A stretch of 64,000 nt of DNA. Source: Arcuatula senhousia. Its lineage: Eukaryota; Mollusca; Bivalvia; Mytilida; Mytilidae. The notes beneath the pieces were generated by a model. It was not told the origin of the DNA and searched no databases. It saw nothing but the letters and a program-made list of their open reading frames with translations. How positions within the stretch are numbered: position 1 is the stretch's first letter; each line of letters opens with the position of its first letter. The stretch covers positions 48,667,702-48,731,701 of the forward strand of contig OZ020307.1 of NCBI GenBank assembly GCA_963971305.1, in the 5' to 3' direction. This document shows positions 13,401 through 23,900 of this stretch, piece after piece. A program made the position numbers and the translations under genes.

Positions 13401-13708
13401 CACAGATATCTCTATAACAGACCAGCATACACCCTGTATTATCAGTTTACTGTTCCTTTGCAGTAAGTTCATCATCGAGAAAAGCATGCGGATTTCCAAA
13501 CCAAGAGTACACTGGAATCACCATGACAACGACTAAGACAAGAAGCAATGCGGAGTGTGCAAGCATGTGTATGGCTACCAGAAGATGCTGTGCAGGAGTA
13601 TACGAGAAATCGACAAAAAATTGTACATTGAAGAGAAAGATAGATGAAGAGGAGGAAACAACACATTCTCTTGCAACCAATCCATCTAAAGTATCCTGGT
13701 TGGTTTGA
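7347..13708 (+). CDS. Gene 1: secreted F-type lectin with PAN/apple domain
   Basis: Complete four-exon gene: 7347-7428, 7939-8163, 11119-11373, 13464-13708, joined length 807 nt, 268 aa. Residues 1-27 form a hydrophobic signal peptide. Residues about 29-183 are an FTP/F5-8C lectin domain running from VNIALGKSSYQS to CLCEVEVYG. Residues about 195-268 are a Cys-rich PAN/apple domain ending SWLV. All introns are GT-AG and phase 1, as in genes 2 and 3. F-type lectins bind fucosylated glycans and serve in invertebrate innate recognition; the PAN module is a protein- or sugar-binding add-on (family knowledge). In the fucose motif His73 and Arg100 are kept, but the Asp is Ser102 and the second Arg is Trp107, so canonical fucose binding is doubtful. 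An AATAAA lies 33 nt past the stop. Confidence 0.88.
7939..8163 (+). CDS. Gene 1 exon 2: N-terminal half of FTP lectin domain
   Basis: Acceptor AAAAACAG at 7931-7938 and donor GTAGGT at 8164. Encodes residues 28-102, with the family blocks NIALGK, AVDGDG, CTHT and WWVVDLGDTYNI, and NR just before the exon end. Two extra cysteines (44 and 51) in the loop are absent from gene 3, and gene 2 has one. The stretch sits in a short frame and would be missed by an ORF cut-off. Confidence 0.9.
8940..10385 (+). repeat. Retroelement tail split by a TTAA transposon
   Basis: The tail repeat reads 8940-9137 and resumes at 10252, ending with the block around CATTCGGATGCCCC at 10344. Rejoining across the insertion gives GCGTTGTTAATTG, which is how the uninterrupted copy at 14230-14245 reads. 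The tail copy therefore predates the inserted element. Confidence 0.8.
9138..10247. mobile_element. Non-autonomous TTAA-specific DNA transposon (piggyBac or Kolobok type), 1.11 kb
   Basis: Terminal inverted repeats start GGTAGCACCATACAAA at both ends, 16 bases perfect, with TTAA on each side (9134-9137 and 10248-10251). An exact TTAA target duplication is characteristic of the piggyBac and Kolobok superfamilies; which one applies cannot be told from the ends alone. There is no transposase frame. It sits inside a retroelement tail in intron 2 of gene 1. Confidence 0.88.
10725..10960 (+). repeat. SINE-like interspersed repeat, copy 1
   Basis: Shares GGTTAGCACTGCTG, a downstream ATTCCCC block and a final TCTATGCT...TTCATAAAGTGT block with 23568-23830 in the same order and spacing. 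The first 50 bases (GGTTAGCAC ... GGAGTTATATTCCC) vaguely resemble tRNA A and B boxes, so a tRNA-derived SINE is possible but unproven. Confidence 0.5.
11119..11373 (+). CDS. Gene 1 exon 3: C-terminal half of FTP lectin domain
   Basis: Acceptor TATTAAAG at 11111-11118 and a strong donor GTAAGT at 11374. Encodes residues 103-188 with the conserved NYDIDVF, RGRQSRCHYQSS, ESIGRF.RIQLR and CLCEVEVYG blocks. The last strand of the jelly-roll fold ends in EVEVYG as expected for the family. It is 6 nt longer than in genes 2 and 3: one codon near each end. A frame beginning at 11031 simply reads back into the intron. Confidence 0.9.
12574..12963. mobile_element. Second TTAA-flanked MITE, 0.39 kb
   Basis: Left end GGATGTTTGCTGGTC and right end (reverse complement) GGATGATTGCTGATC form imperfect inverted repeats, flanked by TTAA at 12570-12573 and 12964-12967. 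No coding frame lies inside. The termini differ from the 9138-10247 element, so this is another family using the same target. It lies in intron 3 of gene 1. Confidence 0.65.
13464..13708 (+). CDS. Gene 1 exon 4: PAN/apple domain and stop
   Basis: Acceptor TTCCTTTGCAG with a good pyrimidine tract. Encodes residues 189-268, opening with a Ser-rich linker (SSSSRKACGF). The Cys pattern C...ECASMC...CCAGVYEK...NCTL matches the PAN/apple core; the exon ends SWLV and TGA. An acidic DEEEE stretch lies between the last Cys and the end. Confidence 0.9.
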
Positions 13709-13740
13709 CATTTTAAACGATGTTTGGAAGGCAAAATTAT

Positions 13741-13746
13741 AATAAA
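13741..13746 (+). terminator. Poly(A) signal of gene 1
   Basis: AATAAA lies 33 nt after the gene 1 stop codon in AT-rich DNA. Position and perfect hexamer support it as the 3' processing signal, implying a very short 3' UTR. Confidence 0.7.
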
Positions 13747-14194
13747 TACTTTGAAAACAAGTTTACTTCTTTTTTTGTGATAAGGTGTCAATCTGATGAA
13801 AAATAATTAAATGCTTTGTCAAAACCCCCAAATAGTCTCACAAAGACACAATCATAAGATTTGCTAATTTTGCCTGTACCTCATTATTTTACGCTAGCTG
13901 ATAGCGTCATATTGGTCATTTAGTATATATTAGAAAATTTATTCCCATGTTTCATTCAATTTAATTGTCTTGAATCGATATGCTGATCCCATTTAATTAT
14001 TTTTAATATCAGATCAGGTATATGCTACATGGAAGGCTCGTATTTTAAATATGTCTTTTTTTTAAATGATATAAAATATTGCATATGAGAAAAGGTGTTG
14101 CTTGCTTAATATTTAGCTCTAACATAAATACCAAAGCCTCCCGGAGTTCAATCTATCATACGACCCCTATGCAAGTTAAAAAAAATTCTAAACA

Positions 14195-14375
14195 TTCCGG
14201 AGCACCTGAGTTTACTCTCGTTACGATTAGAGTTTGCGTTGTTAATTGGTTTTCAGCAGTCTTTGTGTTTGATATGTGGTCTGTTTTTCGTCATGTTCTT
14301 GTTGGTGTATACTGGTTTTTTCTCTGACCTTTCGGATTGTTGACATTCGGATACCCCATTGGTACCTCTGCTTCA
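14195..14375 (+). repeat. Retroelement tail, 5'-truncated
   Basis: Matches the second half of the tail family, from CACCTGAGTTTACTCTCGTTA to the end block CATTCGGATACCCCATTGG. It provides the uninterrupted reference for the copy split at 9138. Confidence 0.75.
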
Positions 14376-15539
14376 ATGCGCCAAAGAACATAAACAGTTC
14401 CTAATTATTGCTCAGGAGAACAAACAAAGTAATTGAAAATGCCTTTACTTTAAAATATTATATATGTGTGTTAAGAAATAAAACATTAATCATTCTTGGA
14501 GTTTTTGACATTCTTTAAGCAATAAAGAAGCTCTTTAATTGAAAGCAAACGAGATAATAGATGCAGAACTTAGTACTACAATTACCAAAGTGAATTAAAC
14601 TGATTAAAAAAGTGAAAACCTTGACAAAAAAGAAGAGAGTCAATTTTTTACAAAGGATATCGATGATTTGTAGTAGAACAGAGGACATAGGGTTTACAAG
14701 TCAGTTTTAATTAAAAAGAGAAACAAACAAAGTGACAGGTCAAAGGTACAGGAACTGTCAGAACAGTCTGTCTATCCAGTAGCGATAATCTTTGAGTACG
14801 TCTAATCAATCAGTAGCGATTATTGATCAATTGAAGATAAATGACGACAACTGTTTAATTTTCGACCAAAACCCTCGTCACTAACATTTGAATATAAAAA
14901 TTATAATAAGAATTGATTTTAAAGTTGAAATTTCCGAAATGCAACATGCAGGTTCAAGAATAGTAAATTGCACGATTTGTACAAATAAAAATGTTTAATT
15001 CTGCATCACTTGTCTTGACAGCGTTAATGAAAAGCCGCCAAAGAAACGGTTAAAATGCACAAAATGGATACAATATTTTGAAATAATGAAAACAAAGAAG
15101 CGTAGTTAGGAACTGTGTTTATCTTCTTGATTTTCATCCATAAAACGAAAGTTTTGTTAAAGAAGCAAAAGGGTGAAGAAAGTGGCGGTTCAATCATGTC
15201 GTATAAGAAAGTTTCAAGTTTTTACGGACAAACAGTTTGTTTAAATTCCCTGTGCAACATTTTTTTGTGCTTTTTTCAATTGCAGCAGTTTTTGATGTAC
15301 GCATTGATATCATTATTGTTTATATTGATTTTCTATATACCGGTATCACAATGACTCTACTGCACATACATGTACATGCATTTTGACGCATTTAAGATGT
15401 CAATACTAATGAGATGAGTGAACAACCATAAAAATGTAACTAAAAGAAATTTTGTTATCAATGACATGAAATAACTTACAAGGATCAATAAAGACAGACC
15501 GATTCTTATATATAATTTCTATCCTTCCATATTTTCCAG
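14376..15539. other. No recognised feature except a weak leader-like frame
   Basis: AT-rich. At 15294-15354 a short ATG frame reads MYALISLLFILIFYIPVSQ, a hydrophobic leader-like peptide with a GT donor at 15343. That donor is phase 0, which does not match the Cys-rich frame of the exon at 15540. Confidence 0.4.
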
Positions 15540-15640
15540 GTGGAAACAAAATTTCTTATAATTGCTTACTTTGCTGCAAACGATGCTGTGCGTTTTACAA
15601 AATGTTGTATGACTTTTTCTGTCCGAATGATTTCTTATAA
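15540..15640 (+). CDS. Candidate terminal exon of a small Cys-rich peptide
   Basis: Not a gene I recognise. A strong pyrimidine-rich acceptor ending TATTTTCCAG (15530-15539) is followed, in phase 1, by a 32-residue frame with six cysteines, ending in TAA at 15638-15640; AATAAA follows at 15703. The Cys spacing is C-x2-CC-x2-CC-x10-C and the core reads CLLCCKRCCAFYK. Dense cysteines with a basic centre are typical of secreted disulfide-rich peptides, for example mollusc defence peptides; that is inference. The phase-0 frame is also open to 15665 with only two cysteines, so frame choice is uncertain. No phase-matched leader exon was found. Confidence 0.35.
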
Positions 15641-15702
15641 GGCATTATTTTCACTGTTATTTTGATATATAACCATTATCTGATGAACAACGAATTATTC
15701 AA

Positions 15703-15708
15703 AATAAA
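15703..15708 (+). terminator. Possible poly(A) signal after the Cys-rich exon
   Basis: AATAAA sits 63 nt past the TAA of the candidate exon at 15540-15640. In AT-rich DNA this hexamer is common, so it is only supporting evidence. Confidence 0.35.
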
Positions 15709-15877
15709 GAAAAACACTTAAAAATCGTTCAAAAGTTTTTCTTCGACACAGCTTTTACAGTATACGGCCTTTTCGAATCCTAATTTTGTAGCCCATATAA
15801 AAATTTTACTATATGTCTAAAAAGAACGTCTAAAAAATGACAACATATTTGTCATGTACGTTGAAAAGCATCTTCAG

Positions 15878-16042
15878 TACCGCTATTTATAAGAATCATG
15901 CAAAGAGCGATTCATGGGTGGAAAGCTGGTTTAGAACACATACCTCTGCGGCACCTGTCGCCTAGCAGTCTCCAGTCTGTCGAGGACACCGTTAAAATAA
16001 ATGTTGGTAAATCATTACTCGGTGGACTCGAAGATACACAAG
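15878..16042 (+). CDS. Candidate internal coding exon, unknown protein
   Basis: A 165-nt stretch between ATCTTCAG (15870-15877) and donor GTATGT (16043), phase 1 at both ends and open throughout in that frame. It has balanced amino-acid and base composition unlike the surrounding AT-rich DNA: it reads QRAIHGWKAGLEHIPLRHLS, then PSSLQSVEDTVKINVGKSLL and GGLEDTQ. An in-frame ATG lies at 15898. I do not recognise a family and found no partner exons. It might belong to the candidate at 15540 only if exon order were different, since that exon ends in a stop upstream. Confidence 0.35.
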
Positions 16043-17763
16043 GTATGTTGGCATGCCATGGAAGTACATAGGGTATATGTATATCGCTAAAATATCGAAT
16101 ATCCTTTAATTAAAGATATTTCAAGCTACATGAATGAACAACTTTCTGCAAAGTTACTACCGCCTTTGGGATTTTTTCAAAGTCAATTTTAACAAATTTT
16201 CGTTGATTTATTTTATGAAAAAATAATTCCCTGATATTATTTAATTATATAATAAACTTCGATCAATCTTTCATACACAGAAAACGCCTTAAATGTATAT
16301 TTTTGACAAAACAAAAACAGATAAAAACAAAGAGATATTCGGCCATGTAGCTTAGTTACCAACAGCCCCTTTCCCCAGCGATGTTTTTCGTTCGAATGCA
16401 TGGACATAAATTTATACAACTTGCTTTTATTTTCTCTGTGACATTTGAGATCGATCCTCCAGGTTCAGAAGTGTTGTATTTTAATTATTGTATTTGATAA
16501 CTTTAATTCAAATGCCGAAGAAAAGAGGTTCCTCTTTGAAATATGCAAAACCCATAACTCAATTAAATATTCCATTAAATACAGCTTTGTCATTTTGTGT
16601 ATTAGATCATTTTATAAAAAAAAATCAAACATTTGTTGTCTAACTCTCTTGCTTGATATTTTCCTTTTAAAACATTGTTTAGTTCTAGAGAAAAGCTACA
16701 TTTATGCAAGATGTCAGTGTCTTCAGATTTCTTCAGATTTCTCATAAATTCAAAAGGTAAAATTACAATTTTCAGCCATTGAAATACAATTCTCGTTGGT
16801 GCTTGATTATTCATCGAAGCACAGTGTGCAATAATAATAATAAATGAATAATACAATAATAAAGATACACTTTGATGTTTGAAAAATATTTTCTTATAAC
16901 AATTAATCATCGGGTTTTAGCACTTTTGCTTAGAAGTCAAACATATTTTACTCGATACCCGTTCACAGTTAAACCCACTTCAAAGCAAGGCATACTGTAA
17001 AAGCATTCATATTACATGAATTTGGAGAAAATTGCCCATCATTAAAAGAACAATCCTCGTTGACCTTGCAATAAAATATTTTACTCGAGACAAAATTTTT
17101 AATATCCATGCCGTAACCTTACATATTGAACAAAAAGAAACAGACATTGAAAACAATTACAAATTTATAAAGATTGATGTTTGAATATAAACAAGAACAA
17201 CTAGTAATTGTACATTTTATTTCAAAATTAGTAACACCTTTGTTGTTCCTGTGCCGATTATACTCTGAACAACGATTAACAAATCGGTCACATTCAAAAT
17301 AGATTATGAAAAATAGAAAAGATGTATTCATATTCAGAGCAAGTTTTGATCGAAATTGATATTGATTTATACGCAATTCTTTCGGCCATTTAAGCAATGT
17401 ATTGTTCCGTCTAACACCTTTAGATTCCAATTCCATGCGCTTGTCTGAGTGTAAGGTTGATACAAAGCCGCAAGTTTGATAAGTAGTATTTAAGGCCAAA
17501 AAGATGTACCTGCTTTAAAGTTTGAGAGCAAAAATATAAATATTATAAAACTATTTAAAACAGTTCATATTGCATATAGAGTACAAGCTAGTGATTAACT
17601 TACTTTTCTCATTCAACTTATTTTTTTTCAACTAGTTTAATCATTTCAGACAAAGGATATTTCGTATGCTGTCTTTATATTGTTCACTGGTATCTATTTT
17701 TTGCTCACAATATAAACATTTGGTGTTGTAACTTTATTTCTCTCACATTTGTCACATTTGAAA
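16043..17763. other. No supported gene
   Basis: Contains overlapping open frames on both strands (16445-16747 plus, 16602-16910 minus, 17119-17499 minus). None has a recognisable motif and they shadow one another. A short ATAATAATAA run occurs at 16831-16845. Confidence 0.5.
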
Positions 17764-19039
17764 TATACACTCCGAAAAAAGTTAAGAACCACCCTATAAT
17801 TTTTTTTAAGTCTAGCTTTTTAGCTCTTTTTACAAATCCCAAATGAGTTAGAGCCCAATTTTAAAGTGATATCTTTTTGAATGTGTCTTAAATGTGAGAT
17901 TTCCACCAAAATTGTTGAACAAGATATAGTCAGCCGCTTTGAAATGCCAACTCAAAGCAAACCACCAAAAATTACTAAAACCGTCCTAAAGAAAACTTTC
18001 AAGGAAAAATGTGCTATTGTACATTTAAAGTTATGCATTTAAACAGACGATCCAATATCCAATAGGTTAACATATTGGGAAGATGTTTTTTTGTAAAAAA
18101 AAACAGAAAAGAAAACAATCAATTGTAAGCAAAAGGGGAATTTGTTTGGTAAGGATGAAATTTTCAGCAAAAAAAAAAAAACCCAGAAAATGCAATTTTC
18201 TCGACGGAATTTAAACTTTTTGGCTCAAATGTTTTGTATAATAGTTTTCAATCAACTTATCATTGATGGAGGTGAATGGCGTTGTTCTTAATTTCCACTA
18301 TCCATTTTTTCACATTTTGATTTTTTTTGAAAAATTGGTCTTTTTCACTAAAATGTCATTTCTCTTTTTTAAACTTAACACTCAACTGTTGTTCTTATTC
18401 TAAACATATTTACATTTGATACATGTTTTACTAACATGTGTTTTTTAAAAGAAACGGTTGAAAAGTTCATTCTGAGTGCAATTTACCAGATTCACAAAAA
18501 TCCACCATTTTCTGAAAATGACCGAAAAAAGCAAATTTTTAACAAAATGCCGTGACACCTATTAGTCATAAATGAGATTAATCAGTTTCAAACGTTAGGT
18601 TTTTATTTAACATGTTTTTTTGTGAAAACATTAGCACTCTAAAATTTTAGGTCCAAAATACAGCGGAAAAACAGGCTAATTTGAAAACGTTGCAATTTTC
18701 TAATGAAACTTGTAAACTCGTTTTTAAGACTCTTAGTACTTTGCAATGCCATAAAGCAAATGATAAAGTTGTGTTAAAATCTTTGATATGAAAATTAACT
18801 GATTTTTTACCGTATAAAATTGGCCCCCGAAACTGGATTTTTTTTATCCTTGCTTAGTCAAGTTTAATAATGGCACGGATGTAAAAGAAGAAAAAACTCG
18901 CTTTGATTTAATTTAAAAGCAAACGATTGATAATACTTTAAGGTTTCCTCATGCAAAAATTCAGAGAGTTTAATGGCCAAATAAAAGTATGCCGTCAATT
19001 TTAAATCTGGTGGTGCTTAACTTTTTTCGGAGTGTATAT
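17764..19039. mobile_element. Tc1/mariner-like non-autonomous element, 1.28 kb
   Basis: Long inverted termini: the left starts TATACACTCCGAAAAAAGTT and continues AAGAACCACC; the right is its complement with a single change (AAGCACCACC). Terminal TATA fits a TA target duplication. The interior is AT-rich with no transposase frame. Confidence 0.85.
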
Positions 19040-19869
19040 ATCATTTAAGTTTCACCATGTCTTCATATTCGTCAATTTCAATTTCGACAAGATTTTCTTA
19101 ATTTTCAATTTCAATTTTTACAAGGTCTTCTTATTAATCATTTACGTTTTCGACAACCTTTTCTTATTTCTCAATTTCAATAGTAGGAGCGGGATATTGA
19201 AAATTGATAACTACAAAGACCTTGTGCGATCATTTTAGAATAAGACACGGTCTTTAAAATGACGTAATCATAAAATAATCCTTCAACAAGAATCTTTAAA
19301 GGAAGTGATTTTATGAAGCATCAATTTACTGAAGTGGATATGCTTTTATTAATTTCATATCTAATTTTAATTCTGGATTGAAAGTCAATGTGTTACACTT
19401 AAAGATATTATGTTGTAATTTAGATAATTTGAAGACAAAAGGAAAAAAAAAGCAAGTAGGTATAGAGTAAAGCTAATTTTGCAAAGAAAGGCAGCAATTT
19501 TGAATTTCTCGGAATAATATTTTTACCAAAGAAAATCCCCAAGGTAGGATATCAGATGCATCATTGCTTTTTTGAAATAAGATTTAATACGGGTCATTTA
19601 TTTTGTTAATGAGGATTCATTGCAAAAATACGCTTGAAACCATTCCAATCAATTTCTTTTAGTTATACAAGTTTTCCTTTTTTCATTATAATTACTGAAC
19701 TAGTTCTGTAGCTCTCCTATCCCCCTAGGCTATAATGATTAGTAAAAGTTGAAGCAAGTTTTGCAATAAATCCTGATAAATAAAATAAATGTTTAATACT
19801 TGATCAAGATACAAAATGTACATATATAATTATATTTTCATATATTATGAAGTTAATAAAAATACTAAT
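19040..19869. other. AT-rich spacer
   Basis: Nothing recognisable. A run of TTTCAATTTC-like words at 19070-19190 is low complexity. Confidence 0.5.
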
Positions 19870-20213
19870 TTAAGCCCCAGTCACACTGTCACGTTTCGGG
19901 TCCCCGTTTTACTACGTTTCTCAAACGTAATGAAACGGCTATGAACGTAACAAAACGTACCGATACGTAGTTGAAACCGGCTATATACGTAGACCTATCT
20001 GGAAAGTAAAGTGACACGTCCCGTTTGTATCGTTTGCACAACACAAACGTGGCAAATACGCAGTAGAACGTTGTTAAAACGTAGTAAAACCTAGTAAAAG
20101 CGTAATGAAAACCTAGTAAAACGTAGCATATGATAACCAGCTGGTTTTACTACGGTTCCCTAGGTTTTTGTTGCGTTTTACGAGGTTTCAATAGGTTTTA
20201 GGACGATTCATTA

Positions 20214-22111
20214 AGCCCCAGTCACACTGTCACGTTTCGGCACCCCGTTTTACTACGTTTCTAAAACGTAGTGAAACGGCCATAAACGTAACAAAACGTA
20301 CCGACACGTAGTTTAAACCGGGTACATACGTAGAGATACCTAGACGCAAACGTGGGGTGCCCCGTTTGTATCGTTTGCACGACACAAACGTGGCGAAACG
20401 CGGCTAAATAAATTAACGTAGCAGACACGTAGTAGAACGTGGTAAAACGTCGTTAAAACGTGTTAAAACCTAGTGAAAGCGTAACGAAAACCTAGTAAAA
20501 CGTAACAGAATGCCCACCACCAGGTTTTACTACGTTTTCCTAGGTATTTACTATGTTTCACAAGGTTTTATGAGGTTTTTGCACGTTTTTACGTTTAATG
20601 TTACGTTTCACTAGGTTTTATTCACGTTTTATCACGTTTTAGTAGGTATAATCACGTTTTATTACGCTTACTCTTTCATTTCGCCTATTTTTGCACCCTT
20701 GTTTTGTAAAAAAATCTTCATTGAGATCAAATTAAAAGGAAAAAAAGTACTATGAAGCATGTATACGCGTATTCTGCAAGATAAGGCTATGGTTGATTCA
20801 ATAAAACCAGAACCGATACCAGAGGATAAGAAAAACGCGTTTAATTTGGGTGAGACATTGGAAAAGTAGGAGATCCTAGTTCGGCATGTACGAACAATTT
20901 TAGAGGAACTGGGACGTGATGATATATTGTTTCCTTAGAAACTGTTTGCAAGTTGACCAAGCTATGTTTAAGGAGAATGTAGTTAAAATGACGTCAGAGT
21001 TAAGAAGAAAGACACATGGTTCAGAAAGGCAGTTGGCCTATCTCTATTGCACTTGTACTCATCGTAGCGATTTGTCAAGTTTTTTGTAACAAATTATTTT
21101 TGGAATTAAATGACTGGGATAAAATCACAAGGCGATTCTTTTCTCTTATTTGAAGGGAATGAGGAAAAGACTGAAATAGTACTTTGCGTGAAAGCCTTAA
21201 AGCTTTTTAATATAAAAAATTTGTAACAAGTATTTTGTAAGCTAATGCACACTAGTGATATCCCGCTTCTGTTCAAAACTTTAGTATTCGGTTAACAGAA
21301 AGTAGATGACATAGGAGTATAAAATAGATTTACACCCTATTATACCATATGATGAGATTGAAGGCGGTGTATAAAACTTCTACGACCTATAGTTGGACAA
21401 CTGTGGTAGGAAGTTTTCATTCATTTTCAACATGTGTAAAACCAGTTTAGCTAGGAACCTGAAATTATTAGGCGCCATTTGGTACTACAGTAAATGCAAA
21501 ATATCATATCTACTATATTTTAAGAGCAGTTGGAAAACTGAGACAAAATTGTATTTCACAGACAGACGAACGGACGGACAATGGTAATATACTACTAGTA
21601 TACCATTAGTGATCATTAGTCTTTGGAGCGAAGATTTAATATAAATGTACTAAAATATGAATGAAAACACAACTTACTTTTCTCCTCAAAGCAATCACTT
21701 CCTCTTCCTGGTGAATATATATTTTAAGAAAATTACGCGGTTTTCGCAGATAATTCTTCACAGCGTAGTGGCACGTGGTAAAACGTAGTAAAACGTAGTA
21801 CATACCTAGCAAAACCGCATAAATACGTACTTAAGCGTAACATATACCTTGTAAAACGTGAGAAAGCCTAGTAATACCTGACGAAACGTACAAAACACGT
21901 AGCAAAACGTAGTAAAACCTAATGAAACGGCTGATGTTAAACCTTGCCATACCTAGTAAAACGTAGTAAAACGTCAGGAAACCTTGTAAAACGTAGCATA
22001 TACCTAGTTAAAGGTGAAGACCGAAAACTTTGACAATAAATTACATTAAAACGTGACGTTTTAAAACGTAGTAAAACGGGGAAGCCGATACGTGACAGTG
22101 TGACTGGGGCT
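20214..22111. mobile_element. Inner Harbinger-type unit, 1.9 kb
   Basis: Bounded by AGCCCCAGTCACACTGTCAC at 20214 and GTGACAGTGTGACTGGGGCT ending at 22111, a perfect 20-base inverted repeat. It is flanked by TTA on the left and TTG on the right. The subterminal regions (20225-20690 and 21770-22085) are arrays of AAAACGTAGTAAAAC-like words. The middle holds a transposase remnant and a stretch with ACAGACGAACGGACGGAC near 21560-21580. Confidence 0.75.
20930..21080 (+). pseudogene. Harbinger transposase fragment, copy 1
   Basis: Reads NCLQVDQAMFKENVVKMTSE in one frame and FRKAVGLSLLHLYSS (from 21020) in another. This lines up with the block before the catalytic core of PIF/Harbinger DDE nucleases, where a conserved Arg-Lys-Ala-Leu precedes a hydrophobic helix. 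It has stops and frame changes, and no DDE residues are visible. Confidence 0.5.
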
Positions 22112-22599
22112 TTGCGTTTTATCTTACATTTAGCTAGGTTTAATCACGTTCTCTCGAGTTATGGTAGGCATAATGACGTTTAACAACACATTAATACGCT
22201 TACTTCCACATTTAATCCATTTTCGAACATACTGTTAGAGAATTTACATGGAGTTGCTTATTACGGAATATTGCTGCACGAACACATTTTGCAGATGAGA
22301 CTGTTGTTTCTTCAGTATACCAACAGCCGGTACGAGGGGGATAAGAAGAGTGTTTTACATTTGGGTGAGAGATTGAATGAGTAAAAGACCTTAGTTCCTT
22401 GGATCGCAACGGAAGAGGGAGGTATGGTGCCATAAAACCTGGTTTAACACATTTCTTTGGAAATTCTTGAACCAAGTTTGGACCATTGCGATTTTCAATG
22501 TTTTGTCTTTTATTCTTGCCATATGAGACTGAGCATTCAAGTTCGCTAGTTATGCTGTTACATTTATTGCATACAGAGTTACTTTTAGATGAACTGATA

Positions 22600-22760
22600 T
22601 TGTTTCTTTAGAACACCTTTTGCGTGCTGACAAGGATATGTTCAATTCAATTGTGGCTAGACTGAAACCAAGACATGATAAGAAAAACACATGTTCGGAA
22701 AGCACTTCCAGTTGAACTTAAAATTGCTATTACTCTTCGATATCGCTGATGGGTCTTGAA
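22600..22760 (+). pseudogene. Harbinger transposase fragment, copy 2
   Basis: Encodes EHLLRADKDMFNSIVARLKP and, after a frame change, VRKALPVELKIAITLRY (22693-22743), a clear match in style to the RKALPxxLrLAiTLRyLA block of Harbinger nucleases. Stops follow at once. It parallels copy 1 and shows the composite contains two related units. Confidence 0.65.
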
Positions 22761-22885
22761 TAAAACGAACCGCACTTCAGCCGTAGCAAAATTCATTGGC
22801 TGGGATTTTTTTTTGTCCTGGCGACAACATGTTGGAGGGGGGGACATTAAGTTTTACCCATGTCCGTCCGTACGTCAGTCCGTAC

Positions 22886-23512
22886 AAATTTCGGTTAAGC
22901 TTTTCTCAGGAACCGTACATGAGAATGATTTGAAACTTTAAGAAGGATGATTCAGTATGACAAACTGTATGTCCTAATCGGTTTTGAGACCTGTCGGACA
23001 TCTACTTCCTGTTAGGGACTTACGCCAATGTGAAAATATGTAAACATGACTTTGAAAATTTCTGTCAGGTATTTCTCATGAACCGTACATGAGAATGATT
23101 TGAAACTTGGTAGGATTTTTCAGAATGACAAACTGTATGTTTTAAGCCACTTTCAGGTCTATCGGACACCTACTTCCTGTTTGGGATTTATGCCGATGTG
23201 AAAATATGTGAACATGACTGAAAATTTCCGTCAAGCTTTTCTCAGGAATCGTACATGAGAAAGATTAAAAACTTGGTAGAATAATTTAGTGTGACAAACT
23301 GTATATCCTAAGCGACTTTCAGGTATGTCGGACATCTTTTTCCTGTTTGGAACTTATAGGTCGATGTGAAATATGAGAACATGACTGAAAATTTCTGTCA
23401 ACCTTTTCTCATGAACAGAAAGATTTGAAACTTGGTAGGATGGTTCAGTATGACAAACTGTATGTTCTAAGCGGCTTTTAGGTCTGTCAGACATCTACTT
23501 CCTGTTTGGTGC
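22886..23512. repeat. Tandem repeat, about 4 units of 167 bp
   Basis: Units begin with AAATTT(C)(C/T)GT(T/C)AAGC-like sequence at 22886, 23056, 23222 and 23389. They share ACCGTACATGAGAATGATTT, then GACAAACTGTATGT and CATCTACTTCCTGTTTGG. Units differ by scattered substitutions and small indels, so the array is old. It lies inside the composite Harbinger region. Confidence 0.85.
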
Positions 23513-23567
23513 CTTGTGGTTGCATCCATGTCCCATGGGCTCATTCCTTCTTTATTTATTTCTAACA

Positions 23568-23900
23568 TTAGTGAGGGTTAGCACTGCTGGTGGAGTTTTC
23601 ATTCCCCAAGGTTATCCCGCTCCGTTATTAACACTTATATGATAAAGATCACATAAAAGCTAAAAAAATATCCGTGTAATGATGTTTACAATTGTCAAAA
23701 TTCTGAGCTTCTTCCTATCCCAGGTATAGGTTGACCTCAGTTATAATAAAATATCACGGTTCCAGTTCGGCAAATGTTTGTATTTTGTTCTATGCTCTTT
23801 ATATTCGTGTAGTGTTTGAATTTAACAATATTTAATTAGAGCGCCTCTTATGCGTCTTGAAAAGACGAAACGCATGCCAGGCGTAACAAAACTTGTTGCC
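23568..23900 (+). repeat. SINE-like interspersed repeat, copy 2
   Basis: Counterpart of 10725-10960: GGTTAGCACTGCTGGTGGAG, a CATTCCCCAAGG block, and TTCTATGCTCTTTATATTCG near the end. It is followed by CTTGAAAAGACGAAACGCAT near 23855-23874, a motif with an internal TCTTnnAAAGA palindrome that is part of the dispersed unit. Confidence 0.45.

Noticed and set aside
15294..15342. Leader MYALISLLFILIFYIP as exon 1 of the Cys-rich peptide
   Set aside because: Its GT donor is phase 0, whereas the six-Cys frame at 15540 needs phase 1; joining them gives the other frame.
17119..17499. Minus-strand 126-codon frame
   Set aside because: The hydrophobic, AT-driven second half and lack of any motif, start context or partner exon argue against a gene.
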